A stretch of 64,000 nucleotides of DNA from Rhopalosiphum padi (GCF_020882245.1 NC_083598.1:57263858-57327857); one strand, 5' to 3'; counted from the first letter of the stretch, positions 40,501 through 51,820 are shown. The notes: generated by a model not told the origin, from the letters alone. A program made the numbers and translations.

Positions 40501-43500
40501 ATTTCAAAGAAAGTATGTAATCAGTGTTTTACTAACATGATAAATATTTAAAATAAAAAGTAATATAATATTATTGTGATGAAAGGTGAGATAGAGGCTT
40601 AGGATATTCCCCTTACTCTTTAGTATCCCCACTGACCTGTGGACTAATAGCATATAATATAATGTATATAATACTGAAAATATAATATTCATTATTGTGT
40701 CTACATAAATCAATTTTTAAGCAAGACGCAACATTTTCGATTTATTTTATTATATAAAACTATATAATATAATGTTGGAACACTTCAAAATAATTTTAAA
40801 GTTAATTTGAGTTAAAATTATTTAATAAACAAAATTAACATATTTTAATTTATAAAATAATATATACTTATTTTTTAATTTGTAATTTTTGTAAAACAAT
40901 AACAACGTACAATGTAAATTGTTATTAATATAAATACATGTATGGTCCAAATACCTGGTTTACTATTCTATATTTGTATAAGAATAATAGAGAATGTCTG
41001 AGGTACCTCGTAACCTATACGGTATAGGCGGTTTAACTATAGGTATCATATATAATATTATATTATGATTAATGGCGTCGTACATACTTAATAATAATAA
41101 TTTATTTAATTTATTTAAAGAACAATAAATGTATGATTCAATGGTGTATTTTAGGTTTGGATAGTTATTTTAAAACTATTACTTCAATTGATATAGGTAA
41201 GTAACATATCTTGTTATTATTTTCAACGTTGCATATTTTTAAAAAATAATCAATATATTATAATAACTTCTTATAACTAAATTTGGTTTGTGCATGTTAT
41301 CGTCAAAGTAAACAATAAATAATTTTTCAAATGCTTAAGCAATACATAAATTGTCACGTAGGTACCAAGCATATTATATTTATTTGTTGTATTTCAACGA
41401 ATATTACCCTGTTTACACTTTTGTTAATATATATTTAAAATAAATTATTTTCAACATAAAATCATACTAAAATACTACTTTAATATTTTACAATAATACA
41501 AATTGTAAATTTGCATTAAAAGTTTATATACGATGAGGATAAAAGTCATTTTGCTCCTCAATAATATATTATTGTTAATCGAAGTTTGTATTCTACATCC
41601 ATTATTATGATATTATAAACATTTCACGAACACATTGAATTATTATTATTTTATTAGGTACATAATATCAACTTTTGTAAATTTTAACACAATAAATAAT
41701 AATTTTAAAAAAATACATGAAAACAAGTTAAGGTGAATTGAGTAAACTAATAAAAGTAAAAAATTAAATTAATTAATTTATGAGAATGTATAATATTAGA
41801 ATATAAAAATGCTCATAACTCGCTTAAAATTAAAATATCATAACAATTTATTATATTGCACAGTATGGACGTAGCGAGGGTAAGGCAGGGGAGTAAAGTG
41901 CCTCCCCTTGCACTTCAAACTAAATAATATTTCTTATATCACACGTTGTAATGCAACAGAAAATTCTAAGTAGATTTTGCAGACTCTAGACGATTGTCAT
42001 TGTAATAATTTAAAAATAATATTATAAATAAATATGTACTTAAAAAAAAAATTGAGATTTAATGATTTGAAGTTGGTTACGCCACTGCCCCCCCTCTGAT
42101 TAAAATCCTAGCTACGCTCATGTTACACAGTAATAAGATAATACAGTTTCTTATTTCTTTTACCTATTATGATAATTTAATTCAATTTAGTATTAAAAGT
42201 AACAGCACAAAGTTGGTTCTGCTGAGCACAAATTTAGCGTTGTATGAATTTATATGGCAGAGATAACATGCACATCCCAAGAAAAGTCCTCTTTATACGA
42301 AAACGACTTAATATTAGATGTTTGTTTGATAAATAGAAAAGATCACCGATGAAAATAAAAAGAATTTATTTTATACAAAAAGTAAGTCTTAATATTGTTA
42401 ATATTGTAAAATAATGTCTAGTATAAAAAAAATATTATCAAAGCTCATTCGCCTTATTTTTATTATTTTATAATGTAAATAGTTAATGTACATTTAAAAA
42501 AAATCAATTTGATTTCGTTAATAATTTATTTTTTTTATTTGAGCTTTCTTTATAAAAATAATATTTTTCAGTGTTAAGGACTATGTCAAACATCTACAAC
42601 TCATACATAGGTAAATTGATAATCACTATTAAATAAGACTGTGTAATAGTAAAAAATAAATGCAAAAAATTTCTTTTAAAAATATGTCAACGCCTTCTAG
42701 GAATATTGGCTATTGTGTGATCTGATTGTAAAACACCTATTAACAAAATTTTGTAAAAAATAATATATATTATATTTCATATAGATATATGAAATTTTGT
42801 TAAATTCTAATCATTCTGAAGTAAAGAAAAATTTAATTATATTTTAAGTTTTTTCACGTGATATATAAATTTTTATTTAAAACATATTTTGCACATTCAA
42901 AGAATATGAGTTACTGAATGATTTAATTGAATAACACTTAAATACTAAATTGTAGAGGATCTTTTTATACGGTTTCATATTATGTAATCTGATTAGTGAT
43001 TTTTGATATCTTTATAACTTCTTAAAATATAGATAGCATAATGAATAATGTCCTGTTTATGCTTTTAAAAGAAAATCCCGAAAAATAACAACTGAATAGT
43101 GCTGATTTATTTGTATAACGGCAGTGCAGTATTCAAAAGGTTCATTGTACCCCATAACATAAGAATAATTATATTTATGAAATGTTATTTTCTTAGTTTA
43201 TAATTAAATATTTAGTAATAACTATTAATGTCAAAACTTTTGCAAAACCAAAAAAAATGCTAATTGAATTTATATATTTTGATTTTTGATTTTCCTAGAT
43301 ACATTTTTCGCACCACTTAAAACTAATATTAAGATAATTTTATGTTTTTATAAAATACCTAACTGAACAACATTTTACTTTGTAGTGGATATTACAGCAG
43401 GAATAAATGTACGCAGTTTGGTTGAACTAAGTAAGATAATATGTTATATGATAATTATTAACTTTTATTCTTGTCGTCCTGTTAATATGTATTATAAATT

Positions 43501-46500
43501 AGTAAATTACAAATTATTAATAAATAATATATAATTTCAATATAAACTACATGTACCTAAATGATCCGATTAAAGATGGTTAATGTATCACACCAATGTA
43601 GACCTTTATATTTCTCACATTTTTTATCAATTTTATAATTTTAGTACCTGTGTTATTATTTGTGTATTAGTGTAAATATCGAACCTTGCAAATAATTTTA
43701 TTTATCATTATAAATTGTACTCTTTTATCAAAGCCTGTATATTCTTAAAATGTATATTATAAATAACATATAACATATATTTTATCAAAACTTATCCTTA
43801 CCTCCGTTACGTGTAATAAAACAATCAGAGAAATAACAATATATAAATAATTATAAGAAAATTTTGAAATCTAAACTATGTCTATTCATTTTCAGTGATC
43901 AATGAAGTAGAAGCCATATTGGAGTCAAACAAAACCAAAAAGAGTAAATTTATTATAGATTATTGATAAGAAGAATTGAGTGATAATGATGTTGTATCTA
44001 TGTTTTAATTTTTAATTTTTAATTTATTTTACTCTAAAAATAATCGGTAGATAATTATTGCTTATTGATTTATTAAAGATGAAAGATAAACCACTATAAT
44101 TGGTACATAACATTTTTGGGTTAAAGGGTTAATACTATGTTGATGTTAAATAATTTTTGCGGCGCGCAAAAATTGAGTGCCAAAATTATTTAACCACATG
44201 AGTTAAATACGAGATTTAAGATTTCTCGTTTAAATTGGAAATGAATTATTTATTACTCATATATGCATAAATAAATAATTTATTATAGAACTTAAAATCA
44301 TTAAGAATTCAAAATACAGATAGGTATTAAATACACATGATCTTATATCACTATAGTACAGGGGTCACCAATTAATATTATTAAATTTTTAAGGGCCACA
44401 TTAGGTATCTGAACATTTTTCGCGAACCATAAAATTTCTAAGTACATGTAATAACACATATAATTTTTTCACAGTGTATGCTATTTATTCTTTGTTTGCG
44501 GGCCGGATAAAATGTGTTCGCGGGCTGCCATTTAGTTACCCGTGTTATAGAAGATCCTGCACGGCATTTTCCATAATAAATTAAATGCTCGTGGATTTTT
44601 CTTAAATTCCTTTAATAAACTACACATATTTTTAACATAGCTATTAAAATCTCTCAAAATAAAATATAGATCTATAATTATATTCAATAATACCTAATCG
44701 TTATTATTATTTTTCTGTAACTAACGGCAGATTTAAAAAATATTCATTTTTTATGATCCAACAAATGCCTGCGTGAGCATATTTTTAAATTGCAAAATTT
44801 AAAATATAACCTTCAAAGTGTATTTCTTCAGGTTTGTATGATTACCTATATTATCTGTACCAAATTTCAGAACTATGACTATAATAGACTTGGCTGTGGA
44901 GTATGGATGATAATTTGTACACACAAACATTATTAATTTATAAAAATTAAAAATTACACAATATAATATATTTGCTAAAATAATGCAGAAAATAATGAAA
45001 ATTTATTTTACTTTTTATATTAACTTACTTGACTTTATTACTTAAAAAAAATAAGAAATACAAAATCTAAACAATTTTATTTAAAAAAAAAATGTTTATT
45101 TAATTTCAGTTGTTGTTATACCACTGAAAGAACTAACAAAAGGTAAGTTTCATTATACATTTGTATTTACATTATTGAATAATTACAGCTTTAAAGTACA
45201 ATTTAAACTTTATTATAGAATTAAAAAAATAAAGCCTCATTCTCGTTGAGTGATTATTTCACCCAAAATGTTTTTAATGTTTAATAAATACTAAGTATTT
45301 AAAATTAAAAAAATATTAAAACTTATTTTTGTAAAATTATTTATTTAATTATATAAAAAATTGATTCGTAATTTAAATGTTTATTGATTTTTAGATGAAT
45401 TTGTTGAAAATTATATTACTGGATATGAGTCAATCAAATCTAGTAAGTTTAAATATTTTAATAGTTTAATATAGATCATGTGAGTTGTAATTTTATAAGC
45501 TATTTATTAAAACCTAGGTTATTGCAGTATATACTTAGTGTGCATTGAATATTATATATAAAATTGTCAGTAAATATCCGATACGATTTAAAATATAATA
45601 TTATGAATTTGTAATCTTTAGAATTTTCTATTCCTTTTTGATATTTTAATGAAAAATGAAAAATTGTTTTGACTCTTATCAACACTATTTAACGATTGAG
45701 AGTTTGAACTTTTAATTCATATTCCGTGGTTATAACTTACACCACCAACAAAATGTAAAAATAACGATCTTTTTATTATTATTCATTCATTAAAATTTTA
45801 TATTTAACTATTATCAATTTTCTCTTAGTATTTACTTATAATCAACCAATTATTGGGGTTTTCTGTCACATCAAAAATGTATTTGAAAAATAATACAATT
45901 AATAAATTAATAAAAAGAAATAATGATTGAATTTTAGATTTAAAACACCATAAAAAAGTCGATAAAATTCAACTTTTACTACCGTTACACATATTCATGC
46001 CTAGTTTGTTTTGAATTTTTTCTATTCTAATTTTATAATTTATTAAAATTGAATAAGATATAATATTTTATTATGACAAATAATTATTTTATTATTACTT
46101 AACAATTACAAAAAAAAAAATTTTTCCAACATTTATAAGACCAGTATATTAGATTTAGACACCTACCTATTAAATTTATATAAAAGTCTTATTAACAGAA
46201 CAAAAATTTGACATGTATTTGATGTATTTACTGTATGAAAATATAACACCTAAATATTATTATATTACTAAATAAATTAGATATCTCTTGTGATCTCTAA
46301 ATTCACCATAATGTACTGTAAACATGAAATATATGGTTTTATATTTTACTTTCAGGTATGCCAGAGAGTACTGATTGGAGAAGTATATTTTATTTTATTT
46401 TATCTATATAATACTAGCCTTTTTTAATATAATTGATCGGGAAAACGTTATTTTGCGCGTTTTTTCTTTTTTTTTGTGGCGCCTAAGTCCTAACCAAAAC

Positions 46501-49500
46501 ATACATCAATAGGAGCAACAACCGAACCAAATAGCTAATACAGCATGAATGTTACTGCTCCTTTTAACTGTGAAATTTCAACTACTTTTTTTTTTAAAAT
46601 TATTATGTCTCTAATAATTGAGATTTTTTAACAATTTTTTAATGAGTAATATTAGTTTTACATAAAAATATAGATAAAATATATTCAGTTTATCACTCAT
46701 TAATATTACTCTTAATTTTTATACTTATATGCATAAATAATATTTACAAATTAAAATGTTATTACTTATAAATTAATATAAATTACTATCATTTTCAAAT
46801 GTTTAATACTTCATATCTTCTAAGTATATTAGGATAATTAAGATACTTGTTAAATCACTGGCCACATATATATTTACAGAATATTGATATTTATTAAACA
46901 TAACTAATTTATTATAATTGTTTAACTTTATAGAAATTTTACATTCTCGTAAGTTTATGGAATTTATATAAATAATATTAAGCAGTAAAATATATTATTA
47001 TTTATTATCATTACAATTATATTACACAAAAAGTCATTTATATTATTGTACTATACATCGATCTCAAATTTGTTAGATATAGATTTAATGTTGTAAACAT
47101 AAATAAATCATCATGTAAATATCCCTAATCCCTAGTTGTTGAAGCAAAAACTTCGTTTTAACAAAAAATATATATAAAAAAAAAACAGTAAATTTATTAC
47201 ATTAAAAGTTTTTAATAAATAACTATCGAGTAACTATAATTTGTAATAATTATAGCGTGAAAAATTTCAAATAAAGAAAATAAGATTATGCAAATTGCAT
47301 TTAGTTCAGCAATATATTTAATAACATATTTATTTTTAATATATAACATTATATAATATTTACCAATTATCAATATTGTTTTATTTTTAGTTATAAGTAA
47401 ATGTGAGTCAATTTTATTTATATCGCAATTAATTTTTTTTTTTATCTAAATATTATGTATGAATACGAAATGAATAATTAATTTTGTTGAGTATTTAATA
47501 TGATACTAATTAATTAATAACGTAACAATACCTATATAGTAGAACTATCACAAAAATATAGGGCATTTAGAACAATTTTTTAACCGTGTAACAGAATTTA
47601 TGCTGAATTTCAAGTATGTTAGGTCATTATATAATATATTATATAATATGTATGGACTCCTCAACGATTGGGATTGGAAGATTTCTTATTATTATTGAAT
47701 GTTGGTTTTCCGGTGGTAGCTTGTGAGAGATGATACTCAATTTTTAAATTAACGAAATTTTTGGTATTGCACTATAGTAATCCATCGAGGACAGATTTAA
47801 TTTTAGAGCATTATTAGTTTAGGCGATCGAAAATTCGTTAGTAATTATTACTTGTGATTGAGAGTTTAGTTCGCTACATACTTTTTTTAGCAAATCATAG
47901 AGGATAACTTTCAGGTCTTAGAGGATCCGTCCTTTATTCCAGGGAGCATGCGGTTTGCTTAATATTATTTGGTATAATCTATGACACAGATATTGATGTC
48001 AGACATTTGGTAATGTCACACAGGTGACCTTTCACGATGGCTACTGATAACCAACTGATTATATCAAGATATCACAGAATAAATGCATTTCATAAAATAT
48101 AGTATACCTAACTGTATAAGGTTAATACTATTATTAAATAATCCTGTCAATTAAAATAATTACAATTTAGAAAAAATATTTATAAATGATAATCTGATAC
48201 ATAATATGAACGAAAACAATTTACTATATTAAAGACCCAAAACTGTATTACAATTGATGTTCGATCTAGCTAAGTAATTTATTTATTCAAATTACTGAAT
48301 ATAGTTAGTATGTGCTAAATTTAGTTTAATTAATTCATAAATTTCACTTATTTACATTAACTAAAATATTATACGAGTACACTATAAATCTAAATTATTA
48401 GAAGACACTTGTTACTTAGTTACTGATTACTTCTTTACTGATGAAAATAATATAATATTGAGAAATAAAATTCTATAATTCACGTATTAGTGTATATAAA
48501 ATTAAATAATTGATTTAATGGTACAGATAACGTTGAATCTAATGTACAATAGAAATATTAGATTTTAATTTCCTATATATTTTTAGTGGACGGTTATGAA
48601 GTAAAAAAGATTCGTAAAGTGGAATATGTCACGCCAAATGAACCGGTAAGATTTATATTTACTTTCTCATCATGTAAATGAAGAAATATAGGTCCATTAT
48701 AAAGTTAAAATGTTTGATATTAATATTTTTTTATTTTCTATACTTAATTTTTTGTACATATTTTTTCCAATATTTTACTTTATGGAGTTATAAAAACTAT
48801 AACAAATATTAGTTATTAATTATGATTTCTTTATTTAATTTTTTTTTTTAAATTTGACCAATTCTATTTTTATATTTTTTTTTTATTTTTGTCTTCTGTG
48901 TCTTCTGTTTTTTTTGTACTTTGAAGTATTCCATAATATATTTCAATTTTAATTGATTTTGTGTTTATCATGAGATTGCATTTCACCTTTTTCAAAATTC
49001 TGTGTAGGAATTAATTGGAAGTTAGCTGATAATAACAAAACTTTGAGTCTTTGCCCCATTCTCTAACCTCCTGTTTAATATTATAAATTCATGTATGTAT
49101 ATTGTATATGCATATGAAATAAAACAAATAAGTATCCCTAAAATATAGTGGTTACAAATTTAAAATACTATACGATTTTTTTATCACATTGACTCAATAT
49201 AATTATATTAGAACTATATATTACTTCTATAATTATAACTTTACTCTACTGAACACAAAATTATTGAATAATGAATACACCCTGGCTTGACAAAATAGAT
49301 TATAATGTATGTTATAACAATCGATTGGTAGATATTATTGAATTATTTATATCTTGTCGTTTATCACGATAAATGTGAAAGTGTGTGTAACATTCGTACC
49401 AAAATATAATAAAAATAATATATAGTACCTAGTGTAGTACACTATAGGTACGTAGGTACGTCTATAAATACACATCAATGTCTATCAGTAGCGTATATAG

Positions 49501-49596
49501 AAATTAATTTGAAGGGAGGCTGGTTGAATTTATTATAGTTCATTACTTATATTATGATTTTAGATAAATGAAAGCCCAGCGGAAAATACGATTTAA
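16426..49596 (+). CDS. Micro-exon gene 2, complete, 40 coding exons
   Basis: Predicted secreted protein of about 547 residues; function unknown. Exons: 16426-16507, 16642-16677, 16985-17020, 17328-17363, 17671-17706, 18014-18049, 18198-18275, 21249-21293, 21703-21741, 22438-22473, 22581-22616, 23763-23804, 24613-24645, 26200-26256, 26368-26409, 26617-26649, 28716-28751, 29369-29410, 31022-31057, 31999-32028, 33688-33732, 34391-34450, 35194-35238, 35870-35905, 37054-37098, 38194-38220, 39604-39645, 40462-40512, 41155-41196, 42338-42382, 42572-42610, 43386-43430, 43896-43943, 45110-45142, 45395-45442, 46356-46382, 46934-46948, 47391-47402, 48587-48645, 49564-49596. All flanked by AG/GT; 37 of 38 internal exons are phase 1-1 and the penultimate one is phase 1-0. 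No join makes a stop. After the signal peptide the protein is hydrophilic, Lys/Glu/Asp/Tyr-rich, with three Cys and no other membrane segment evident. Closest precedent: aphid bicycle effectors, but no CYC pair. Confidence 0.85.
16534..18144 (+). repeat. 343-bp intron-exon unit in five tandem copies
   Basis: An exact 343-bp period holds one 36-nt exon per unit (16642, 16985, 17328, 17671 and 18014). The exon copies look identical. Units 2-5 look identical in their intron parts too; unit 1 has a few substitutions. Each exon is phase 1-1 and codes [G/S]-TDKISTNSNDE, so any number can be included in frame. This suggests recent growth by unequal exchange. Gene 3 has only exon-less remnants of the unit. 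Confidence 0.93.
16642..18049 (+). CDS. Gene 2 exons 2-6: five copies of a 12-residue repeat exon
   Basis: Exons 16642-16677, 16985-17020, 17328-17363, 17671-17706 and 18014-18049 each follow gtcatag and end before GTAAGTTATC. Together they add 60 residues rich in Ser, Thr, Asn and Asp directly after the signal peptide. That composition suits a flexible, possibly O-glycosylated spacer (inference). Because the exons are symmetric, alternative splicing or copy-number change would alter repeat number without shifting the frame. Confidence 0.85.
18198..18275 (+). CDS. Gene 2 exon 7: acidic Asp/Tyr-rich exon
   Basis: At 78 nt this is the longest internal exon of gene 2. It codes a strongly acidic segment with DFDYDDELEYNY in its centre. 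The sequence after its donor (gtaagttatctagatgtaaa) resembles that after the repeat exons and after gene 3 exon 2 (53949-53990), suggesting that these exons descend from one another by duplication. Confidence 0.8.
19241..19500. mobile_element. hAT-like MITE in gene 2 intron 7
   Basis: The left end CAGCGTTTCTATACC and right end GGTTGAGAAACGCTA are inverted, matching the common hAT end type. The equivalent gene 3 intron (around 54650) runs without it. Flanking 7-mers tctagag and tcaagag differ at one base. Confidence 0.6.
20195..21156. repeat. 962-bp segment nearly identical to 56249-57210
   Basis: Hand comparison shows about ten substitutions and no length difference over 962 bp, far closer than the flanking introns. 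It includes decayed sequence (ggtacaacaaatattttcta..., ctcatctattaaatgacctc) that may come from a retroelement, plus ordinary intron sequence. Confidence 0.8.
21249..29410 (+). CDS. Gene 2 exons 8-18 (shared with gene 3)
   Basis: Eleven exons match gene 3 exons 3-13 in order. Shared peptide pieces include KYEDL..FR, EI-Q-CEK, NEEDIMSASLL, S-LQ, RKD-QMNN, ELQ..PIFK, TYFPL and the I-EEYYL type segment. Exon 10 (22438-22473) differs from gene 3 by one synonymous base. Exon 17 (28716-28751) is only about half identical, although the introns on both sides align well. Exon 18 (29369-29410) is 42 nt against 51 nt and uses an acceptor displaced relative to gene 3. The introns carry insertions absent from gene 3. 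Confidence 0.82.
22795..23660. repeat. Inserted block in gene 2 intron 11
   Basis: Gene 2 and gene 3 introns match up to gtaatattcaac and again from ttacattagtagataaatcc. The sequence between them differs. In gene 2 it carries repeated attgatagtg words and, further on (about 23583-23660), a short insert with GGGGGATTTGGGG. No genes were seen in it. Confidence 0.45.
23923..24272. mobile_element. Tigger-like insertion in gene 2 intron 12
   Basis: The segment is absent at the matching gene 3 site (about 61190), where the flanks join directly. It carries several copies of the ttcgaattatcgag / attcgaattatagag motif characteristic of pogo/Tigger ends, and ends near gtgactactgta. No transposase is visible. 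The left terminus is unclear. Confidence 0.5.
24652..24672. repeat. TA dinucleotide repeat
   Basis: An uninterrupted TA run shortly after gene 2 exon 13. The gene 3 intron lacks it. Confidence 0.8.
25553..26085. repeat. Long palindromic MITE-like element
   Basis: Left arm from about 25560 (tttcaagttgttaaaaaaatc) to about 25770; right arm from about 25840 to 26060 (gattttttaacaacttgaaac). The arms are imperfect inverted copies. The 25413-25649 reading frame is merely this arm. It is absent from the matching gene 3 intron (61486-61979). Confidence 0.7.
27330..27759. mobile_element. Palindromic MITE in gene 2 intron 16
   Basis: The ends are inverted (TTAAGAGGACGCTATACCCGC at left, GCGGGTATAGCGTCCTCTTAA at right) with arms of roughly 150-200 bp, including gtataagacacagac and its complement. 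It has no coding capacity and no counterpart in gene 3 (63040-63207). Confidence 0.75.
29581..30128. repeat. 548-bp near-perfect palindrome in gene 2 intron 18
   Basis: Left arm 29581-29839 and right arm 29869-30128 are inverted copies with few mismatches around a 29-bp centre. The ends are catatatgaaaggtag and its complement. It would form a very long hairpin in the pre-mRNA. It is probably a foldback or MITE insertion. Confidence 0.85.
31022..40512 (+). CDS. Gene 2 exons 19-28 (middle part)
   Basis: Ten exons of 27-60 nt. Only exon 19 (31022-31057, ends DAKKG) has a visible counterpart in gene 3 (63759-63788, ends NNKKG, with the same following intron start gtatgatctatatttattg). The rest have no partner inside this window, so they rest on splice sites, open frame and constant phase alone. 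Two cysteines fall here (NFCKH in exon 20, VVRC in exon 25). Exon 26 (38194-38220) has the least usual donor (GTGTGT) and is the weakest call. Confidence 0.72.
36392..36730. repeat. Palindromic MITE-like element in gene 2 intron 24
   Basis: The left arm (about 36392-36528, containing gaccggatagatttttaata) and right arm (about 36610-36730, containing tattaaaaatctatccggtc) are inverted copies. The 36382-36612 minus-strand reading frame is simply this arm. Confidence 0.65.
37630..37990. repeat. Two copies of a dispersed intron repeat
   Basis: Two direct copies (about 37650-37800 and 37855-37990) share aacttatgaggaa-cttgtatt / aacttataaggaaccttgtatt and following sequence. The first copy follows an AG and has an open frame, but its repeat nature argues against calling it an exon. 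Confidence 0.5.
41155..46382 (+). CDS. Gene 2 exons 29-36 (shared with gene 1)
   Basis: Eight exons correspond one to one with gene 1 exons 577-618 through 8408-8434. Pieces retained in both include LD-Y, DENK, LFY, LRTM..Y-SY, LVEL/FVKL, ILESNK-KK and DW-. Lengths differ only by multiples of 3 (42/45, 42/33, 57/48 in gene 1/gene 2). Exons 34 and 35 have diverged almost beyond recognition while keeping position and phase. Confidence 0.82.
41865..42122. mobile_element. MITE with CGTAGC ends in gene 2 intron 29
   Basis: The left end ATGGACGTAGCGAGG and right end CCTAGCTACGCTCAT are inverted. The interior is G/C-rich near both ends (ggcaggggagtaaagtgcc; gccactgccccccc). The equivalent gene 1 intron (619-2749) lacks it, although a similar single end appears at about 6635-6685. 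Confidence 0.55.
44359..44544. mobile_element. Short hAT-type MITE in gene 2 intron 33
   Basis: The left end CAGGGGTCACCAATTAA and right end TTTAGTTACCCGTG are roughly inverted. Subterminal gggccac / gcgggctgcc words are typical of hAT MITEs with CAGGGGTC ends. The flanking 8-mers ctatagta and ttatagaa match at six positions. Confidence 0.6.
46934..46948 (+). CDS. Gene 2 exon 37: 15-nt micro-exon
   Basis: A 15-base exon between ttatag and GTAAGTT, coding K-I-L-H-S plus one base. The gene 1 counterpart (9824-9838) is also 15 nt, in the same phase, coding D-V-L-N-H. The shared length, position and splice signals support such a short call. Confidence 0.75.
47391..47402 (+). CDS. Gene 2 exon 38: 12-nt micro-exon
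   Basis: A 12-base exon between ttatttttag and GTGAGTC, coding L-I-S-K plus one base. The gene 1 counterpart (10827-10841) is 15 nt, coding L-I-A-K-Y, with the same unusual donor GTGAGTCAAT. It is the smallest exon in the window. Confidence 0.75.
48587..49596 (+). CDS. Gene 2 exons 39-40: C-terminus and stop
   Basis: Exon 39 (48587-48645, 59 nt) enters in phase 1 and leaves in phase 0, coding a basic stretch with EVKKIRKVEY and ending TPNEP before donor GTAAGA. Exon 40 (49564-49596) begins after gattttag, codes I-N-E-S-P-A-E-N-T-I and stops at TAA 49594-49596. It is the only phase change in the gene. Confidence 0.75.
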
Positions 49597-49765
49597 GAAG
49601 ATATACCTCAACATATTTAATAATTAAAATTTAATTTAATTTTTATAGTATTTTAGTTTACTCATTAACATGTATCTTAGAAATTATTAACATTTCACTA
49701 CCTGTAAGATAAAATTATATGATTTAATATTTAATCCTAAAACAAAAAAAAAATGTATAATAATT

Positions 49766-49800
49766 GTTATTATTATTATTATTATTATCATTATTATTAT
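49766..49800. repeat. ATT microsatellite in gene 2 3' UTR
   Basis: About eleven ATT units with one interruption (atcatt), just upstream of the poly(A) signal. Confidence 0.8.
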
Positions 49801-49808
49801 TGAATTGC

Positions 49809-49814
49809 AATAAA
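49809..49814 (+). terminator. Poly(A) signal of gene 2
   Basis: AATAAA in gaattgcaataaataaata, about 210 bases after the stop codon. It matches the gene 1 end at 12161-12166. An ATT microsatellite lies just before it. Confidence 0.5.
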
Positions 49815-50639
49815 TAAATAATATTATATATTATATTATATTTTATTTATACATTAGAAATTTAATCGTGACGGAAATGGTGCAGCAACATTCTTCTATA
49901 CTCCACAGAGCATTGATCACCAATATTAGTGTAGGTACTCATCCTTCATCCATATACCAGGGTAGAAATTGACAACAAATAATGGTGCCGCGCTGTGAGA
50001 TATATTCTTACTCGGAAGTCGGTGTATAAGTACTTTTTTAAATTGAGAATTTTCTTTTACTCAACATTTATTTATTTTTATGATTATCTATAGCTGATAA
50101 TATGTTTCAACGAAAACAACTCATCAACACCTCCAGACATCGTCATAAAAAAGGAAATATATTTAAATAATAAACTATATTCATGACTTTTCATTTCAAG
50201 ATGCTATCGCCTTACCAACATATTGGAGCCTACGCCGTCCTCCTGAGCTTGCAGATCAAGTCTTCATATTGTCGTCTAATGTTCATATTATTATGTATAA
50301 GAAATCACATGTTTTGATTTATTATTATCACTATAACTAATTGCCCGAGTGCTTATTGTTATTGTATTTTTTTGTGTATGTTATACGTTTTGCGCACTAC
50401 GCCCGTAAGATAGATAATATATTATTATCTATTAAGTGTTACACTATGGGTGACCCTTTTTCCGTCCATAACATTATGCGATTCGTTGTCGCTAATCGCG
50501 ATATTAAAAATAGGAGTGGAACGACTCTTGAGATGGCGCACATATAAATATACATACTAGAAGTACAAGTAGCCCATATTTTTAGTTGAAAATCAGAATC
50601 ATCAGTTTATTTGTTTTTATTTTATTTTTAATGGATTAG

Positions 50640-51060
50640 AAATTACCATTACTGATCGTGTGGATGATGAATATGATAACTATATTTATGTAAAAATACG
50701 TATCGGATGCAATCGAGATATTTATTTAATTTTAAGAATCACTGAATATTTCTATCCTTGGACTATAGCTAACATATCAATAATTGGTAACTTAAACCGA
50801 TTATGCACAGGACATAGACGATCCGGAGAGATACTCCATTAATGGAAAATGAGAGATCGCCCTGACAGTGATTGTGGCCACTCATCACAGTCCATTTCTC
50901 ACATAATAAGTGACTGACCACTCCATGCCTTTAAGCTTTAACCAACAATAACTGAAGAACTCCTCGAAGCTATCGATAACGCAATCAATTAGAATCTAAT
51001 TAATCGCGTAATTATTAAACAAGTAGACTGTAGACACCTTAAATTATGACAACATGGAAT
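50640..51060 (+). pseudogene. Decayed non-LTR retrotransposon C-terminus
   Basis: One frame reads NLNRLCTGHRRSGEILH, a stop at 50840-50842, then WKMRDRPDSDCGH, SQSISHII, a further stop and PLHAF. The pattern L-R-x-GH..R, C/DCG, Q-(S/T)-I-xHI-I, P-L is the usual C-terminal tail after the RNase H/reverse transcriptase of insect Jockey- or R1-type elements. Two in-frame stops show that it is dead. Confidence 0.7.
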
Positions 51061-51289
51061 ACACTTAACATTTATTTAAACCTTAAGGTTTAATATTGTT
51101 TTGTGAATAATATAACTGTATTTAATCTGTAAAAGTTTACTTATCACACATTAAATCGTATCGTATGTAAACAAAAATTGAAACCTATTATGAATTAAAA
51201 ATAAAAATATAAAATTACAAAATTAGAGATAGAATTAATATAAAAAAAGATTAGATACAATTAGCATATTGTGCAATTGCACAAGTATC

Positions 51290-51820
51290 GTGTGTGTTGG
51301 CAGTTCATGTTTTGCCAGAATATTTCTGAGATTTGCCTGATTTTGAGAAAAACACCATTTTTTTTTTATATAACCCTCTCTGTGAAGAAATTCTGCACAC
51401 GGGATTGCTAATTGCTATTTACAATAATACTATAATTATTGTAGTACCTGTGTGCCGGAGTGCATATAAAGTAGCAGCTTTACCGGGTAGGTTAGATCCG
51501 TACTACCGAAAAATCGTTTCTCTTGGTTTCTGTGTTATTAAAAAGATTTTGGAGCGCAGCGCCGTCGGTTAGTGTGCATCTACCCTGTATTTTTGTAGGT
51601 ATTTTCTATTCATTTATTTTTATGGTAAATTGTGTTAATCGTAATTTTGTTAATTTTGTATCAATGATAATTTATATGTATTTATATATAATTTATCATA
51701 ATTCACATGAATTTCAGTCGGAAACCGAAACTAAAATCAGGTCAATTATTGCTTTATATAATAATCGAAAAATATTGAACACTAAAGAAAAAGAGCGTTT
51801 GGTGTTTTGAATTCACCATA
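51290..51820 (+). other. GC-richer block with short frames, unknown
   Basis: Two overlapping frames (51333-51572 and 51523-51810) cross a stretch including ggagcgcagcgccgtcggtt. Neither has a signal peptide, a known motif or micro-exon-type splice sites. It may be a transposon remnant; it is not called as a gene. Confidence 0.25.
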
